From: Candidatus Accumulibacter vicinus
Lineage (GTDB): Bacteria; Pseudomonadota; Gammaproteobacteria; Burkholderiales; Rhodocyclaceae
Assembly (NCBI GenBank): GCA_002425405.1
Contig: DIME01000198.1
Span: 1 to 16,910 of the forward strand
Length of the DNA stretch: 16,910 bases
Direction of reading: 5' to 3'
The notes beneath the pieces were generated by a model, which ran no database searches, had not been told where the DNA came from, and saw only the letters and a program-made list of their open reading frames with translations. Every line of letters starts with the position of its first letter. The first letter of the stretch is position 1. The position numbers were made by a program, and so were the translations under genes. This document shows positions 1 through 6,398 of the stretch, piece by piece.

Positions 1-47
1 GAGCGCCGATCGACGGCCTCGCCGAGCCGCCGGCGGAGCGCGGCTGA
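1..47 (+). CDS. possible C-terminal end of an upstream gene (partial)
   Basis: Reading from base 3, the frame gives a short tail ending in AEPPAERG and a TGA at 45-47. The other two + frames also close within a few bases, at 49-51 and at a TAA just after, so the assignment rests only on the more protein-like composition of this frame. No family can be named from 14 residues. The hairpin repeat that follows a few bases later sits just after this stop, as its second copy sits on the stop of the gene ending at 5574. This favours a real gene end here, but weakly. Confidence 0.25.
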   Translation, partial: APIDGLAEPPAERG

Positions 48-51
48 ATGA

Positions 52-83
52 TTAATGTGAAAGTCGCGTCAGCGACTCACGAA
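52..83 (+). repeat. dispersed 32-nt hairpin repeat, copy 1
   Basis: This stretch matches 5571-5602 at 31 of 32 positions; the only difference is G59 against A5578. The core AGTCGCGTCAGCGACT can fold into a 6-bp stem with a GTCA loop. Both copies lie at the end of a gene. A near-identical non-coding sequence 5.5 kb away points to a dispersed intergenic repeat family rather than chance. Confidence 0.75.
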
Positions 84-86
84 TCT

Positions 87-124
87 CCCCTCCCCACTTG
101 TGGGGGAGGGGTCGGGGGAGAGGG
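87..124 (+). repeat. C/G-rich palindrome followed by a G-quadruplex-capable G tract
   Basis: CCCCTCCCC at 87-95 pairs perfectly with GGGGAGGGG at 103-111 across a 7-nt loop. The 3' arm continues into further G runs, so G5, G4, G5 and G3 lie at 102-106, 108-111, 114-118 and 122-124 with loops of 1 to 3 nt. Palindromes of this look are frequent as dispersed intergenic repeats in GC-rich proteobacteria. The sequence can form either the hairpin or a quadruplex, but not both at once. Strand and function are not determined. Confidence 0.6.
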
Positions 125-125
125 A

Positions 126-175
126 AACGGTCATGATTTTCATGATCAGGGGTGTCTTGCAAAGTCATGACCGTT
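126..175. repeat. 11-bp perfect inverted repeat
   Basis: AACGGTCATGA at 126-136 is the exact reverse complement of TCATGACCGTT at 165-175, with 28 nt between the arms. It lies in a non-coding stretch. It could be a regulator binding site or the remains of a small mobile element. The spacer is not self-complementary and no T run follows, so it does not look like a terminator. Confidence 0.5.
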
Positions 176-476
176 AGCGTCCTCCGGCAAAGGGTACCGG
201 CAAGAGCCGACCAGCGCTGGCCGATACCGGTACGTTCAAGAATGATGGTCGGCGCGAACGGCACGCCTGTCTGCTTTCATGATGATTCATACGGTTATCC
301 GCACAGAGCGGACACAGTCAATGGTAGTGGATGTGGCCGGGATCATGCCTGCATTCTACCGAAGGTGATAGGGTAGCACTCGGGTCAGGGTGCGAATTGA
401 TGATCGCCGGGAGCATTTCCCTTCCCTGCAGGGCAATGCCAGCGGGCGCGCCGGATCGTTCTTGCGCCAGGGCTGC
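176..476. other. non-coding leader region without a recognisable gene
   Basis: About 300 bases with no open frame that resembles a protein. The short open frames on both strands have Arg/Pro/Ser-rich, shadow-like composition and no ribosome binding sites. I see no RNA gene and no repeat here beyond those listed separately. It is probably upstream regulatory DNA of the operon starting at 553. Confidence 0.5.
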
Positions 477-504
477 TTGCATTGCCGGTTTTCGTTCGTA
501 TAAT
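477..504 (+). promoter_or_regulatory. sigma70-type promoter for the PspA/ABC/AAA module
   Basis: TTGCAT at 477-482 and a perfect TATAAT at 499-504 are separated by 16 bp. Transcription would begin near 511, about 42 nt before the ATG at 553. It is the only strong promoter-like sequence seen before the first gene, and the following genes are closely spaced, so it may drive the whole unit to 8754. No convincing sigma54 -24/-12 pair, as used by classical psp operons, was found here. Confidence 0.6.
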
Positions 505-529
505 CCCTGACTCTACTAGGTCATACGAC

Positions 530-556
530 ATGGCAAGCATTCAGGGGTTGGCATGA
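530..556 (+). other. possible 8-codon leader ORF overlapping the start of the next gene
   Basis: An ATG at 530 opens a frame reading MASIQGLA and closing at TGA 554-556, so that ATGA at 553-556 joins its stop to the ATG of the coiled-coil gene. The layout would allow translational coupling or a leader peptide. Its own ribosome binding site is weak (AGG near 517-519), and an 8-codon frame can arise by chance. Confidence 0.25.
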
Positions 557-1290
557 AGGGTTTCTTGAATCTGCTGGCGAAAGCAAAGCTGATCGAGCTG
601 TCGGAAGATGAGCGTCTGGCGGCGTCAGCGGAGCCACCGCAGGAGGCTCCGGTGGCCAGACCTGAGGCGTGTGCCGAAGGGCCTGCATCACCCCGGCTGC
701 GCGAGCAAGCGTCCGACGAACCGGCAGCAGTGCCAGCCGCAAGCGCGCTGCCCTCGCTCGCGGAGGCCTGCCCGGACCTGGAAGGCCATGCCTTCGAAGA
801 CATTTTCGCGGCGGCCCAGGTGCCTGTCTCGCCGTATCCGGCCGAAAAGCTGCTGCGCCTTCTCGACGGCCTGCGCGCCATGGATGCGGGAACCCGCAAG
901 ATGGCGGTGCTGGCGATGGATGCGGCCGACGACAACTGGCAGATCAGCGATTGCCTGAGCGACGCCGATCTCAAGATCGCCGCGCTGGAAGAGCACAAGC
1001 GGCAATTGGCCGCGCAGTTGCAGGACCGCGAGCGGCAGTCCACCGAACTCGTCGATCAGATCAGGCAGGTCCTCGACGAGGGAACGGCAGCGATCCGCAA
1101 ACAGATTGCCGAACTCGAACAGTTGCTGGAACGTGAAGTGACCCGTGCGGCGCAGGAAACGACCAGCGTCGAAGCGGGCCTGCGCGCAGCGCGGGAGTCC
1201 GCTGCGCGCGAAACGCGCCGCGTGGATGCCGAAATCGATCGCCTGCGTGAAATACCGACCACTTTCAAGGCGCCCGGCGCCGCTCACTGA
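553..1290 (+). CDS. hypothetical coiled-coil protein, first gene of the PspA/ABC/AAA module
   Basis: A 245-residue protein with no signal peptide or membrane segment, so probably cytoplasmic. Residues 1-20 form a short helix. Residues 25-75 are Ala/Pro/Glu-rich and likely disordered. Residues 78-130 look like a compact helical domain (containing YPAEKLLRLLDGLRAMD), and residues 135-235 are a long charged coiled coil rich in Glu, Gln and Arg. I do not recognise a named family. The start at 553 follows AGGGG at 543-547, and the TGA at 1288 is 25 nt before the binding-protein gene, suggesting one operon. The coiled coil resembles an adaptor that could contact the similarly helical PspA-like protein encoded at 5615; that contact is inference. 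Confidence 0.8.
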   Translation: MKGFLNLLAKAKLIELSEDERLAASAEPPQEAPVARPEACAEGPASPRLREQASDEPAAVPAASALPSLAEACPDLEGHAFEDIFAAAQVPVSPYPAEKLLRLLDGLRAMDAGTRKMAVLAMDAADDNWQISDCLSDADLKIAALEEHKRQLAAQLQDRERQSTELVDQIRQVLDEGTAAIRKQIAELEQLLEREVTRAAQETTSVEAGLRAARESAARETRRVDAEIDRLREIPTTFKAPGAAH

Positions 1291-1300
1291 CATTCCCAGC

Positions 1301-1306
1301 AAGGAG
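1301..1306 (+). promoter_or_regulatory. ribosome binding site fixing the start at 1316
   Basis: AAGGAG lies 9 nt before the ATG at 1316. The same frame is open further upstream to 1145, but that part overlaps the preceding gene and encodes Arg-rich shadow sequence. The ribosome site and the hydrophobic anchor just after 1316 decide for this start. Confidence 0.85.
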
Positions 1307-1315
1307 AACAAACAC

Positions 1316-3019
1316 ATGGCTCAACTGACGCCGCTGGCCAAGGGACTGATCACCGTCGTCGTTCTTGGCGTTGCCGGTTCGCTGGCCTGGAACTTCGGGC
1401 TCAAGGAGCGTTTTGCCGGCGGCGAGGTGGCGCCAACGAAACCGACGGCGGCAGCGCCCGCGCCAACGCCCGCAGCGACCACCAGCAAGTCGACGCCGCC
1501 ACCGGCCAGGGTAACGACAGCCGAAGACCGGAACGCGCCACTCGGCAGCGCCGCCAACCCGCTCAAGGTCAGCCTGGTCAGTTTTCATGGCTATGCCCCG
1601 GCACTGGTCGCCAATGGCAACGACCTGAATACCCAGCCGGGTTCGCTTTACAGTAAGGAGGGAATCCATGTCCGCTTCGTGATCCAGGACGACATTCCGA
1701 CGCTGGCCACCATCTTTGAATCCGGCGCCGCGCAGTGCGCCTGGCGGACCTCGGATTTCTGGGCACAGGAACAACCCAACCTGCGCAACGCCGGCCTCGA
1801 TGGCAGGGCGGTGATGATCGTTGACAACACTCAGGGGGGCGATGCGGTCATCGCCCGAGATGCGGCGGTCAAGGCGGTCGAAGACCTGGCCGGTCGATCG
1901 GTCGCGCTGCTGCAGTTCACGCCCTCGCACGGCATGCTGATCGACGCCATCGACAATTCATCGCTGACCGCGCGCAAGAAGGAAAGCATCAAGATGGTGT
2001 TCATCAACGCCGAGGAAGGCACTGCCGGCGTGCGCGCGGCGCTCGAATCCGGCGCTGTCGACTCGGCCGTGCTGTGGGACCCGGATCTGGCACTCGCCCT
2101 GCGCAACGTCAAGGGAGCGCATGTCGTCTATTCGACCCGAACGGCGACCAACCTGATCTTTGACGTGATGGTCTGCGACGCGCGTCTGCTGGCCAGGCCG
2201 GAAGGACAGGCGGTAGTGCAGAAATTCGTTGCCGGCTGGATGGCGGGCGTGCAGGCGGCACGGGCCAACCCTGACAACGCCGTCGAAGCACTGGTCAGGA
2301 CGCAGGAGTTCTTCAAGCTGCTGGCCGACAAGGAAGGCCGACCGTTCGTCAAGGCCCTGTTTTCCAACCTGGTCTGGACCGACGTCGAGGATAACGCGCG
2401 CATTCTCGGGCTGGCCGGCGGCACCAATCATTACGAGCGGGTCTACAAGCGCTTCGACGAGATCTATCGAAAGGCGGGCGCGCTGGCCAATCCCAAATCA
2501 CCGGTGATCGCGCCGCAGGACAGCTTCGACTATCGCTACATGAAGGCCCTGCTCGGGCAGAACAAGGCGGCGGCAGAGGCCGCTGCCAGGCCGCAGACGA
2601 CGTTCACCCAGGCGGCACAGAAGGAAGCGACACAGCAGGAGGCGATGGTGACCAAGCCGGTGACCGTTGGTTTCGCCTCGGGGAGCGCCGAATTGACCAA
2701 GCGCGCGCAAAAGACGGTCGACACCGAGATGGTGCCGTTCATCGAGAACAACGGCAAGGCCTACTTCGAGGTCAGCGGCAATTCGGATGCGACCGGTGCC
2801 CGCGAGGTCAATCTTCGTTTGTCGGCAGCGCGCGCACGCGCGGTCGTAGACTATCTGGCGACGCAATGGGAGTTCCCGCGCGAGCGTTTCAAGATCGTCG
2901 GCAACGGCCCCGACCGGCCGCTGTGCGTCGAAGCCAACGCCGCCAATGAAGGGCTCTCGATCGAGGAATGCCGGGCGCTGAACCGGACGACGCGGGTCGC
3001 CGTGTTCGGCGGCCGCTGA
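1316..3019 (+). CDS. ABC transporter substrate-binding protein fused to a C-terminal OmpA-like peptidoglycan-binding domain
   Basis: A 567-residue envelope protein. Residues 8-28 are a hydrophobic N-terminal segment without a clear cleavage site, probably an inner-membrane anchor. Residues 35-75 are a Pro/Ala/Thr linker. Residues about 83-400 resemble the NMT1/SsuA-type periplasmic binding domain of nitrate, sulfonate and taurine transporters. Residues about 448-567 are an OmpA C-terminal domain. In that domain NSDATGAREVNLRLSAARAR keeps the Asp and Arg, 15 residues apart, that bind diaminopimelate in OmpA-family proteins, and a Cys pair (CVEA...EECR) follows. The next two genes encode the matching permease and ATPase, 22 nt downstream. 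The fusion would hold the binding domain between inner membrane and cell wall, which suits a tethered sensor or a wall-anchored uptake system. The ligand cannot be read from the sequence. Confidence 0.88.
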   Translation: MAQLTPLAKGLITVVVLGVAGSLAWNFGLKERFAGGEVAPTKPTAAAPAPTPAATTSKSTPPPARVTTAEDRNAPLGSAANPLKVSLVSFHGYAPALVANGNDLNTQPGSLYSKEGIHVRFVIQDDIPTLATIFESGAAQCAWRTSDFWAQEQPNLRNAGLDGRAVMIVDNTQGGDAVIARDAAVKAVEDLAGRSVALLQFTPSHGMLIDAIDNSSLTARKKESIKMVFINAEEGTAGVRAALESGAVDSAVLWDPDLALALRNVKGAHVVYSTRTATNLIFDVMVCDARLLARPEGQAVVQKFVAGWMAGVQAARANPDNAVEALVRTQEFFKLLADKEGRPFVKALFSNLVWTDVEDNARILGLAGGTNHYERVYKRFDEIYRKAGALANPKSPVIAPQDSFDYRYMKALLGQNKAAAEAAARPQTTFTQAAQKEATQQEAMVTKPVTVGFASGSAELTKRAQKTVDTEMVPFIENNGKAYFEVSGNSDATGAREVNLRLSAARARAVVDYLATQWEFPRERFKIVGNGPDRPLCVEANAANEGLSIEECRALNRTTRVAVFGGR

Positions 3020-3041
3020 CCCGCATGGCCAGGCTCGGCGC

Positions 3042-3839
3042 ATGAGCGAATTCTGGAACCCCTACGCGCCGCTCGATGGCCGACAGCGGCAATGGCTCGG
3101 CGTCGGCTCGGTGCTGGCGCTGTTGCTGGTGTGGAGCCTGCTGGCGGTCTCTGGACTGGTCAGCTCGACCAAACTGCCGGCGCCCTGGGAGGTGGTCACG
3201 GCGCTGTCGTATCTGAGCTGGCACGAGGGCGACAGCCTGTTGTTCACCGCCACGCTGTGGTCGGCCGGCCGCTTGCTCGTCGCGGGTGTGCTGGTGATCG
3301 CCATCGGCATTCCGATCGGCATCTGCATGGGCGCCGCACCGCGCGTGAACGCCGCCCTGTCACCGCTGGTCGATCCCTTCCGTTCGGCGCCGGTGGTCGC
3401 GCTGCTGCCGATCCTGGTGATGTGGCTGGGCATCGGCGAGACGATGAAGATTGCCTTCCTGTTCATCGGCGCCGTGGTCTATCTGATTCCGATGGTCCGT
3501 GACGCGATCCAGGCGGTGCCGCAGAGCTACTGGATCGGCGCCCGCGACCTCGGCGCGACGCCCTGGGAATGCATCCACCGGGCGGTGATTCCGATGGCCA
3601 TGCCGCGCATCGCCGATGCCGTGATCGTCGCCTTCTCGGTGATGTGGACCTACATCACCGTCGCCGAATACGTCAATGCACGCCAGGGCCTCGGGCAGCT
3701 GATCCAGAATGCCCGGCGCTTCAGCGCCTGGGATCAGGTCTTTGCCGGCATCATCGTGATCATCGCGCTGGCGCTGGCAACCTATCAGTTCATGGTCTGG
3801 CTGAAGCGCCGCCTGTATCCCTGGGAGACGCAGCAGTGA
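3042..3839 (+). CDS. ABC transporter permease (SsuC/TauC-like)
   Basis: A 265-residue integral membrane protein with about six hydrophobic segments (near residues 17-38, 76-98, 110-131, 134-152, 188-208 and 233-253). The cytoplasmic coupling loop IGARDLGATPWECIHRAVIP matches the EAA motif of binding-protein-dependent permeases. Length and layout fit the nitrate/sulfonate/taurine permease family. Its partners are the binding protein just upstream and the ATPase whose GTG start overlaps this stop codon (GTGA at 3836-3839). Only one permease gene is present, so the channel is presumably a homodimer. The ribosome site is weak (AGG near 3031), consistent with translation coupled to the preceding gene. 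Confidence 0.93.
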   Translation: MSEFWNPYAPLDGRQRQWLGVGSVLALLLVWSLLAVSGLVSSTKLPAPWEVVTALSYLSWHEGDSLLFTATLWSAGRLLVAGVLVIAIGIPIGICMGAAPRVNAALSPLVDPFRSAPVVALLPILVMWLGIGETMKIAFLFIGAVVYLIPMVRDAIQAVPQSYWIGARDLGATPWECIHRAVIPMAMPRIADAVIVAFSVMWTYITVAEYVNARQGLGQLIQNARRFSAWDQVFAGIIVIIALALATYQFMVWLKRRLYPWETQQ

Positions 3840-4684
3840 CCGTGGCCAGGCCAGCGGCAGCCACGCCGCCGTCGGTGGTCGTCAGGGACCTCGTGCAGGA
3901 ATATCCGGCGCCCGGCGGTGGCGTGACGCGGGTCATCGACCAGGTCTCGCTGAGCTTCGATCAACCGGGCATCAGTATGCTGCTCGGACCTTCGGGCTGC
4001 GGCAAGAGCACCCTTCTGCACATGCTCGGCGGGGTACGGCCGATGGGCATCGAGACGCCGACGGCGGGCCAGGTCCTGATCGACGGGGTCGAGTGCAACG
4101 GCCCGCACGACGATGCGGTGATGGTCTTTCAGCGCTACGCCAATCGGCCGGATCTGACGGTGTTCGACAACGTCGCCTTCCCGTTCCGGCTCAATCTCTG
4201 GAAAGCACGGGTACCGGAAGCCGAGTGGCGGCAGCGCGTGGCCGACATCCTCAAGGCGGTCGGACTCGCAGACAAGCTCAAGCTGCGGCCGGCGCAGCTC
4301 TCCGGCGGCCAGAACCAGCGCGTTGCGCTGGCGCGCGCGCTCGTCCTGCGGCCGCGCATCCTGCTGATGGACGAACCCTTCGGGGCGCTCGACGCGCAGA
4401 CGCGCGAGGAAATGCAGCAATTGTTGATCGAGTTGTATCAGTCCTGGCCGTGCCTGGTAGTCTTCGTGACGCACGATGTCACCGAAGCGCTGGTACTCGG
4501 CGACCGCGTCATCGTCCTGTCCGCACAGCCGGCGCGCGTTGCCGATGATTTCGTGATCAGCGAAGCACGGCCGCGCTCGGCCACCTGGCAGCGCTCGCGC
4601 GAGGCGCAGGCGCTCGAAGAGCGCATTCTCAGGCAACTGCACCAGGCCAGTCCCGGCCGGGGCCAGGTGCGGGTGACGGTGTAG
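3836..4684 (+). CDS. ABC transporter ATP-binding protein (SsuB/TauB-like)
   Basis: A 282-residue nucleotide-binding subunit with every expected motif: Walker A GPSGCGKST from Gly52-region residues 51-59, a Q-loop in MVFQRYANRPDLTVFDN, the signature LSGGQNQR from residue 155, Walker B ILLMDEP with Asp179 and Glu180, the D-loop ALD, and the switch His213 in FVTHD. It should hydrolyse ATP and power the permease encoded upstream. The GTG at 3836 is chosen because it overlaps the permease stop in a GTGA arrangement typical of coupled subunits; a second GTG at 3842 is possible. A short insertion between Walker A and the Q-loop (GGVRPMGIETPTAGQ) is slightly longer than in ordinary family members. 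Confidence 0.94.
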   Translation: MTVARPAAATPPSVVVRDLVQEYPAPGGGVTRVIDQVSLSFDQPGISMLLGPSGCGKSTLLHMLGGVRPMGIETPTAGQVLIDGVECNGPHDDAVMVFQRYANRPDLTVFDNVAFPFRLNLWKARVPEAEWRQRVADILKAVGLADKLKLRPAQLSGGQNQRVALARALVLRPRILLMDEPFGALDAQTREEMQQLLIELYQSWPCLVVFVTHDVTEALVLGDRVIVLSAQPARVADDFVISEARPRSATWQRSREAQALEERILRQLHQASPGRGQVRVTV

Positions 4685-4686
4685 CC

Positions 4687-5574
4687 GTGGCCGAGGCGAA
4701 ACCCTCCTACGTCCGGGAGGTTCTGACCAGTCAGACCAATCTCTACGCCTTTCTCGGTTCGCTGGCAGTCGGAGCATTGCTCTCGATCCCCTTCGGTTTC
4801 GCGGTCGGTGCGGTGCCGCTGATCGCTTTTGCCGCCGGCGACATCCTCGCCGCGCTGCACATCCCGTCCTTGCCGACCTTTCGGGAAAAGGTCGATCGGC
4901 GCTGGCGGGCGAACGTCCGTCAGACCTCGCGCGAGCAGTTGATGACCGAAATTCAGAAGCGCTCGGGCAAGCGTCCGCTTCCCGAACCCACCTTGCGTAC
5001 CTATCAGCGCATGTATGAACGCGTACAGTCGCTCTATCAGCGAGCCGACAGCGGTCATGGCCGGCTCGCCTGGCGTGATGTCGAACAGCTCGACGAGGTG
5101 ACGCTCGAATACCTGGCGATGTGGCTGGCGCTCCTGGTCATGAACGACCGCGCCGAGTCGGTCAATCTGCGCGAGGTCGAACAGCAGGTGGCGGCGCTGG
5201 ACAGGGAACTCGCCACCCCCCGTCCCGGCACCGACCTGCGGCAGTTGCAGAAGGCACGCACCGATTACCTGGCGATCATCGAGCGGCACCACCGCATGCT
5301 CAGTCGCCGGCGGGCGATCGAGGCGGCGATGCTGTCGATGCCTGACCAGCTCGACGAGATTTATCAGACGATCATGACGCTGCCGGTCAGCGAAGACGTC
5401 GGCACGCGGCTCGAAGAGGCGATCGGCAAGCTGCGCCTGCAGGAAGACATCGAGGCAGATCTCGCGAACGATCTCGCCGAAGCCTTGCCGGGCGTGGCGA
5501 TGCCGACCTCGACTGCGGCGGCGGCACGGCAGCGGCACCTGGTCGCGGTCGGCGGTCGCAGGCGCGTCGGTTAA
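4687..5574 (+). CDS. hypothetical two-TM membrane protein with a long cytoplasmic coiled coil
   Basis: A 295-residue protein. Two hydrophobic helices (about residues 18-36 and 38-57) form a hairpin near the N terminus. A long helical, charged region follows (about 65-265), with coiled-coil character around 160-215, and then a basic Ala-rich tail ending RRRVG. I do not recognise a family. The GTG start lies 2 nt after the ATPase stop, which argues for strict co-translation with the transporter genes. In classical psp systems a small membrane protein (PspB/PspC) recruits PspA to the membrane; this protein could play the same part for the PspA-like protein encoded next. That role is inference from position and topology. 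Confidence 0.82.
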   Translation: MAEAKPSYVREVLTSQTNLYAFLGSLAVGALLSIPFGFAVGAVPLIAFAAGDILAALHIPSLPTFREKVDRRWRANVRQTSREQLMTEIQKRSGKRPLPEPTLRTYQRMYERVQSLYQRADSGHGRLAWRDVEQLDEVTLEYLAMWLALLVMNDRAESVNLREVEQQVAALDRELATPRPGTDLRQLQKARTDYLAIIERHHRMLSRRRAIEAAMLSMPDQLDEIYQTIMTLPVSEDVGTRLEEAIGKLRLQEDIEADLANDLAEALPGVAMPTSTAAAARQRHLVAVGGRRRVG

Positions 5575-5602
5575 TGTAAAAGTCGCGTCAGCGACTCACG
5601 AA
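5571..5602 (+). repeat. dispersed 32-nt hairpin repeat, copy 2
   Basis: Matches 52-83 at 31 of 32 positions. It begins on the TAA stop (5572-5574) of the preceding gene and runs to the ribosome binding site of the PspA-like gene (AAGGAA at 5602-5607). The 6-bp stem AGTCGC/GCGACT with loop GTCA sits between the two genes, where it could act as an mRNA processing or stability element. It is not followed by a T run, so it is not a typical terminator. Confidence 0.75.
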
Positions 5603-5614
5603 AGGAAGAAAGCG

Positions 5615-6325
5615 ATGGCTGACATCAATTTTGTCGGACGCCTGTCCAACCTCTGGTCGGGCTTTGTTTCGCTGTGGATCACCGATGTGGAAAAGCGTCA
5701 TCCCGAGATCGCTTACCAGAATGCCATCGACTCGATGATCGAGAAATACGGCAGGCTGAAGAGCGCCACCGCTGCGATCATGCGTCGGCGAGAGGAGATC
5801 TCGGCACGACTGGAGAAAGAGCGCAGCGAACTCGCGGCGATCTCGGCCGACCTCAACGCCGCGCTCGCCACTGGCCAGGACGAACTCGGCATCGTGCTGA
5901 TCCAGAAAAAGAACGCCCTCGAGGCCAGCACCAAGGTGCTCGACCAGGAAATGGAACAGGCCAGCACTGACGCACAAGAGGCAAAGGATTCGCTGATCCA
6001 GGTCAAGGCCGAAATTCAGAAGCTCAAGGATGAGAAGGATCGCATGCTGGCGCAGATGCACAGCGCGCAGGCGCGGCTGAAGATTCAGAACCAGCTCGAC
6101 GGCCTGTCGGTCGATGCCGAAGTGCGGGCGCTCGACAACGTCCGCGAACACATCAGGAATACCGTTGCCGAAGCCAAGATGGGCAGCGAGCTGCGCGATT
6201 CCGATCTCGACGTCAAGCTCGCGCGGCTGCGGCAGAGCAGCGGTGCAATCACCGCCCGCCAGCAGCTCGAGGAAATGAAACGCGCGCGCAGCGTTCAGAC
6301 CGATACCACCGGCAAGTCGATGTGA
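5615..6325 (+). CDS. pspA: PspA/IM30 (Vipp1) family protein
   Basis: A 236-residue, almost wholly helical protein. Residues 5-22 (FVGRLSNLWSGFVSLWI) form an amphipathic helix like the membrane-inserting helix of PspA and Vipp1. Residues 25-190 form the long coiled-coil core, with family-like stretches such as ALATGQDELGIVLIQKKNAL and LKIQNQLDGLS. PspA and Vipp1 belong to the ESCRT-III superfamily and form rods or rings on damaged inner membrane. AAGGAA at 5602-5607 precedes the ATG. No PspF or PspBC gene is in the window; instead the gene is followed by an AAA+ ATPase and a TerB-like gene and preceded by an ABC transporter, which points to a non-classical PspA system. The family call is firm; direct control of PspF is neither shown nor expected. 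Confidence 0.87.
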   Translation: MADINFVGRLSNLWSGFVSLWITDVEKRHPEIAYQNAIDSMIEKYGRLKSATAAIMRRREEISARLEKERSELAAISADLNAALATGQDELGIVLIQKKNALEASTKVLDQEMEQASTDAQEAKDSLIQVKAEIQKLKDEKDRMLAQMHSAQARLKIQNQLDGLSVDAEVRALDNVREHIRNTVAEAKMGSELRDSDLDVKLARLRQSSGAITARQQLEEMKRARSVQTDTTGKSM

Positions 6326-6342
6326 TGCGCGATGTGATGCGC
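6319..6342 (+). repeat. tandem 12-bp duplication across a stop codon
   Basis: GATGTGATGCGC occurs twice head to tail. The first copy contains the TGA stop (6323-6325) of the PspA-like gene. It looks like a recent slippage duplication in the junction before the ATPase gene. Confidence 0.7.
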
Positions 6343-6398
6343 AAGGTGATACACACGGCCATGCGCGACCGCAGGCGCTGCCCTGCCCGCGTCCCGGC

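Noticed and set aside
152..376. Small + strand open frame in the leader region
   Set aside because: No ribosome site, shadow-like composition, and it begins inside the spacer of the inverted repeat.
547..563. TTGGCATG near the first ATG as a sigma54 -24 box
   Set aside because: No GC -12 element at the required spacing, and the sequence overlaps the start codon.
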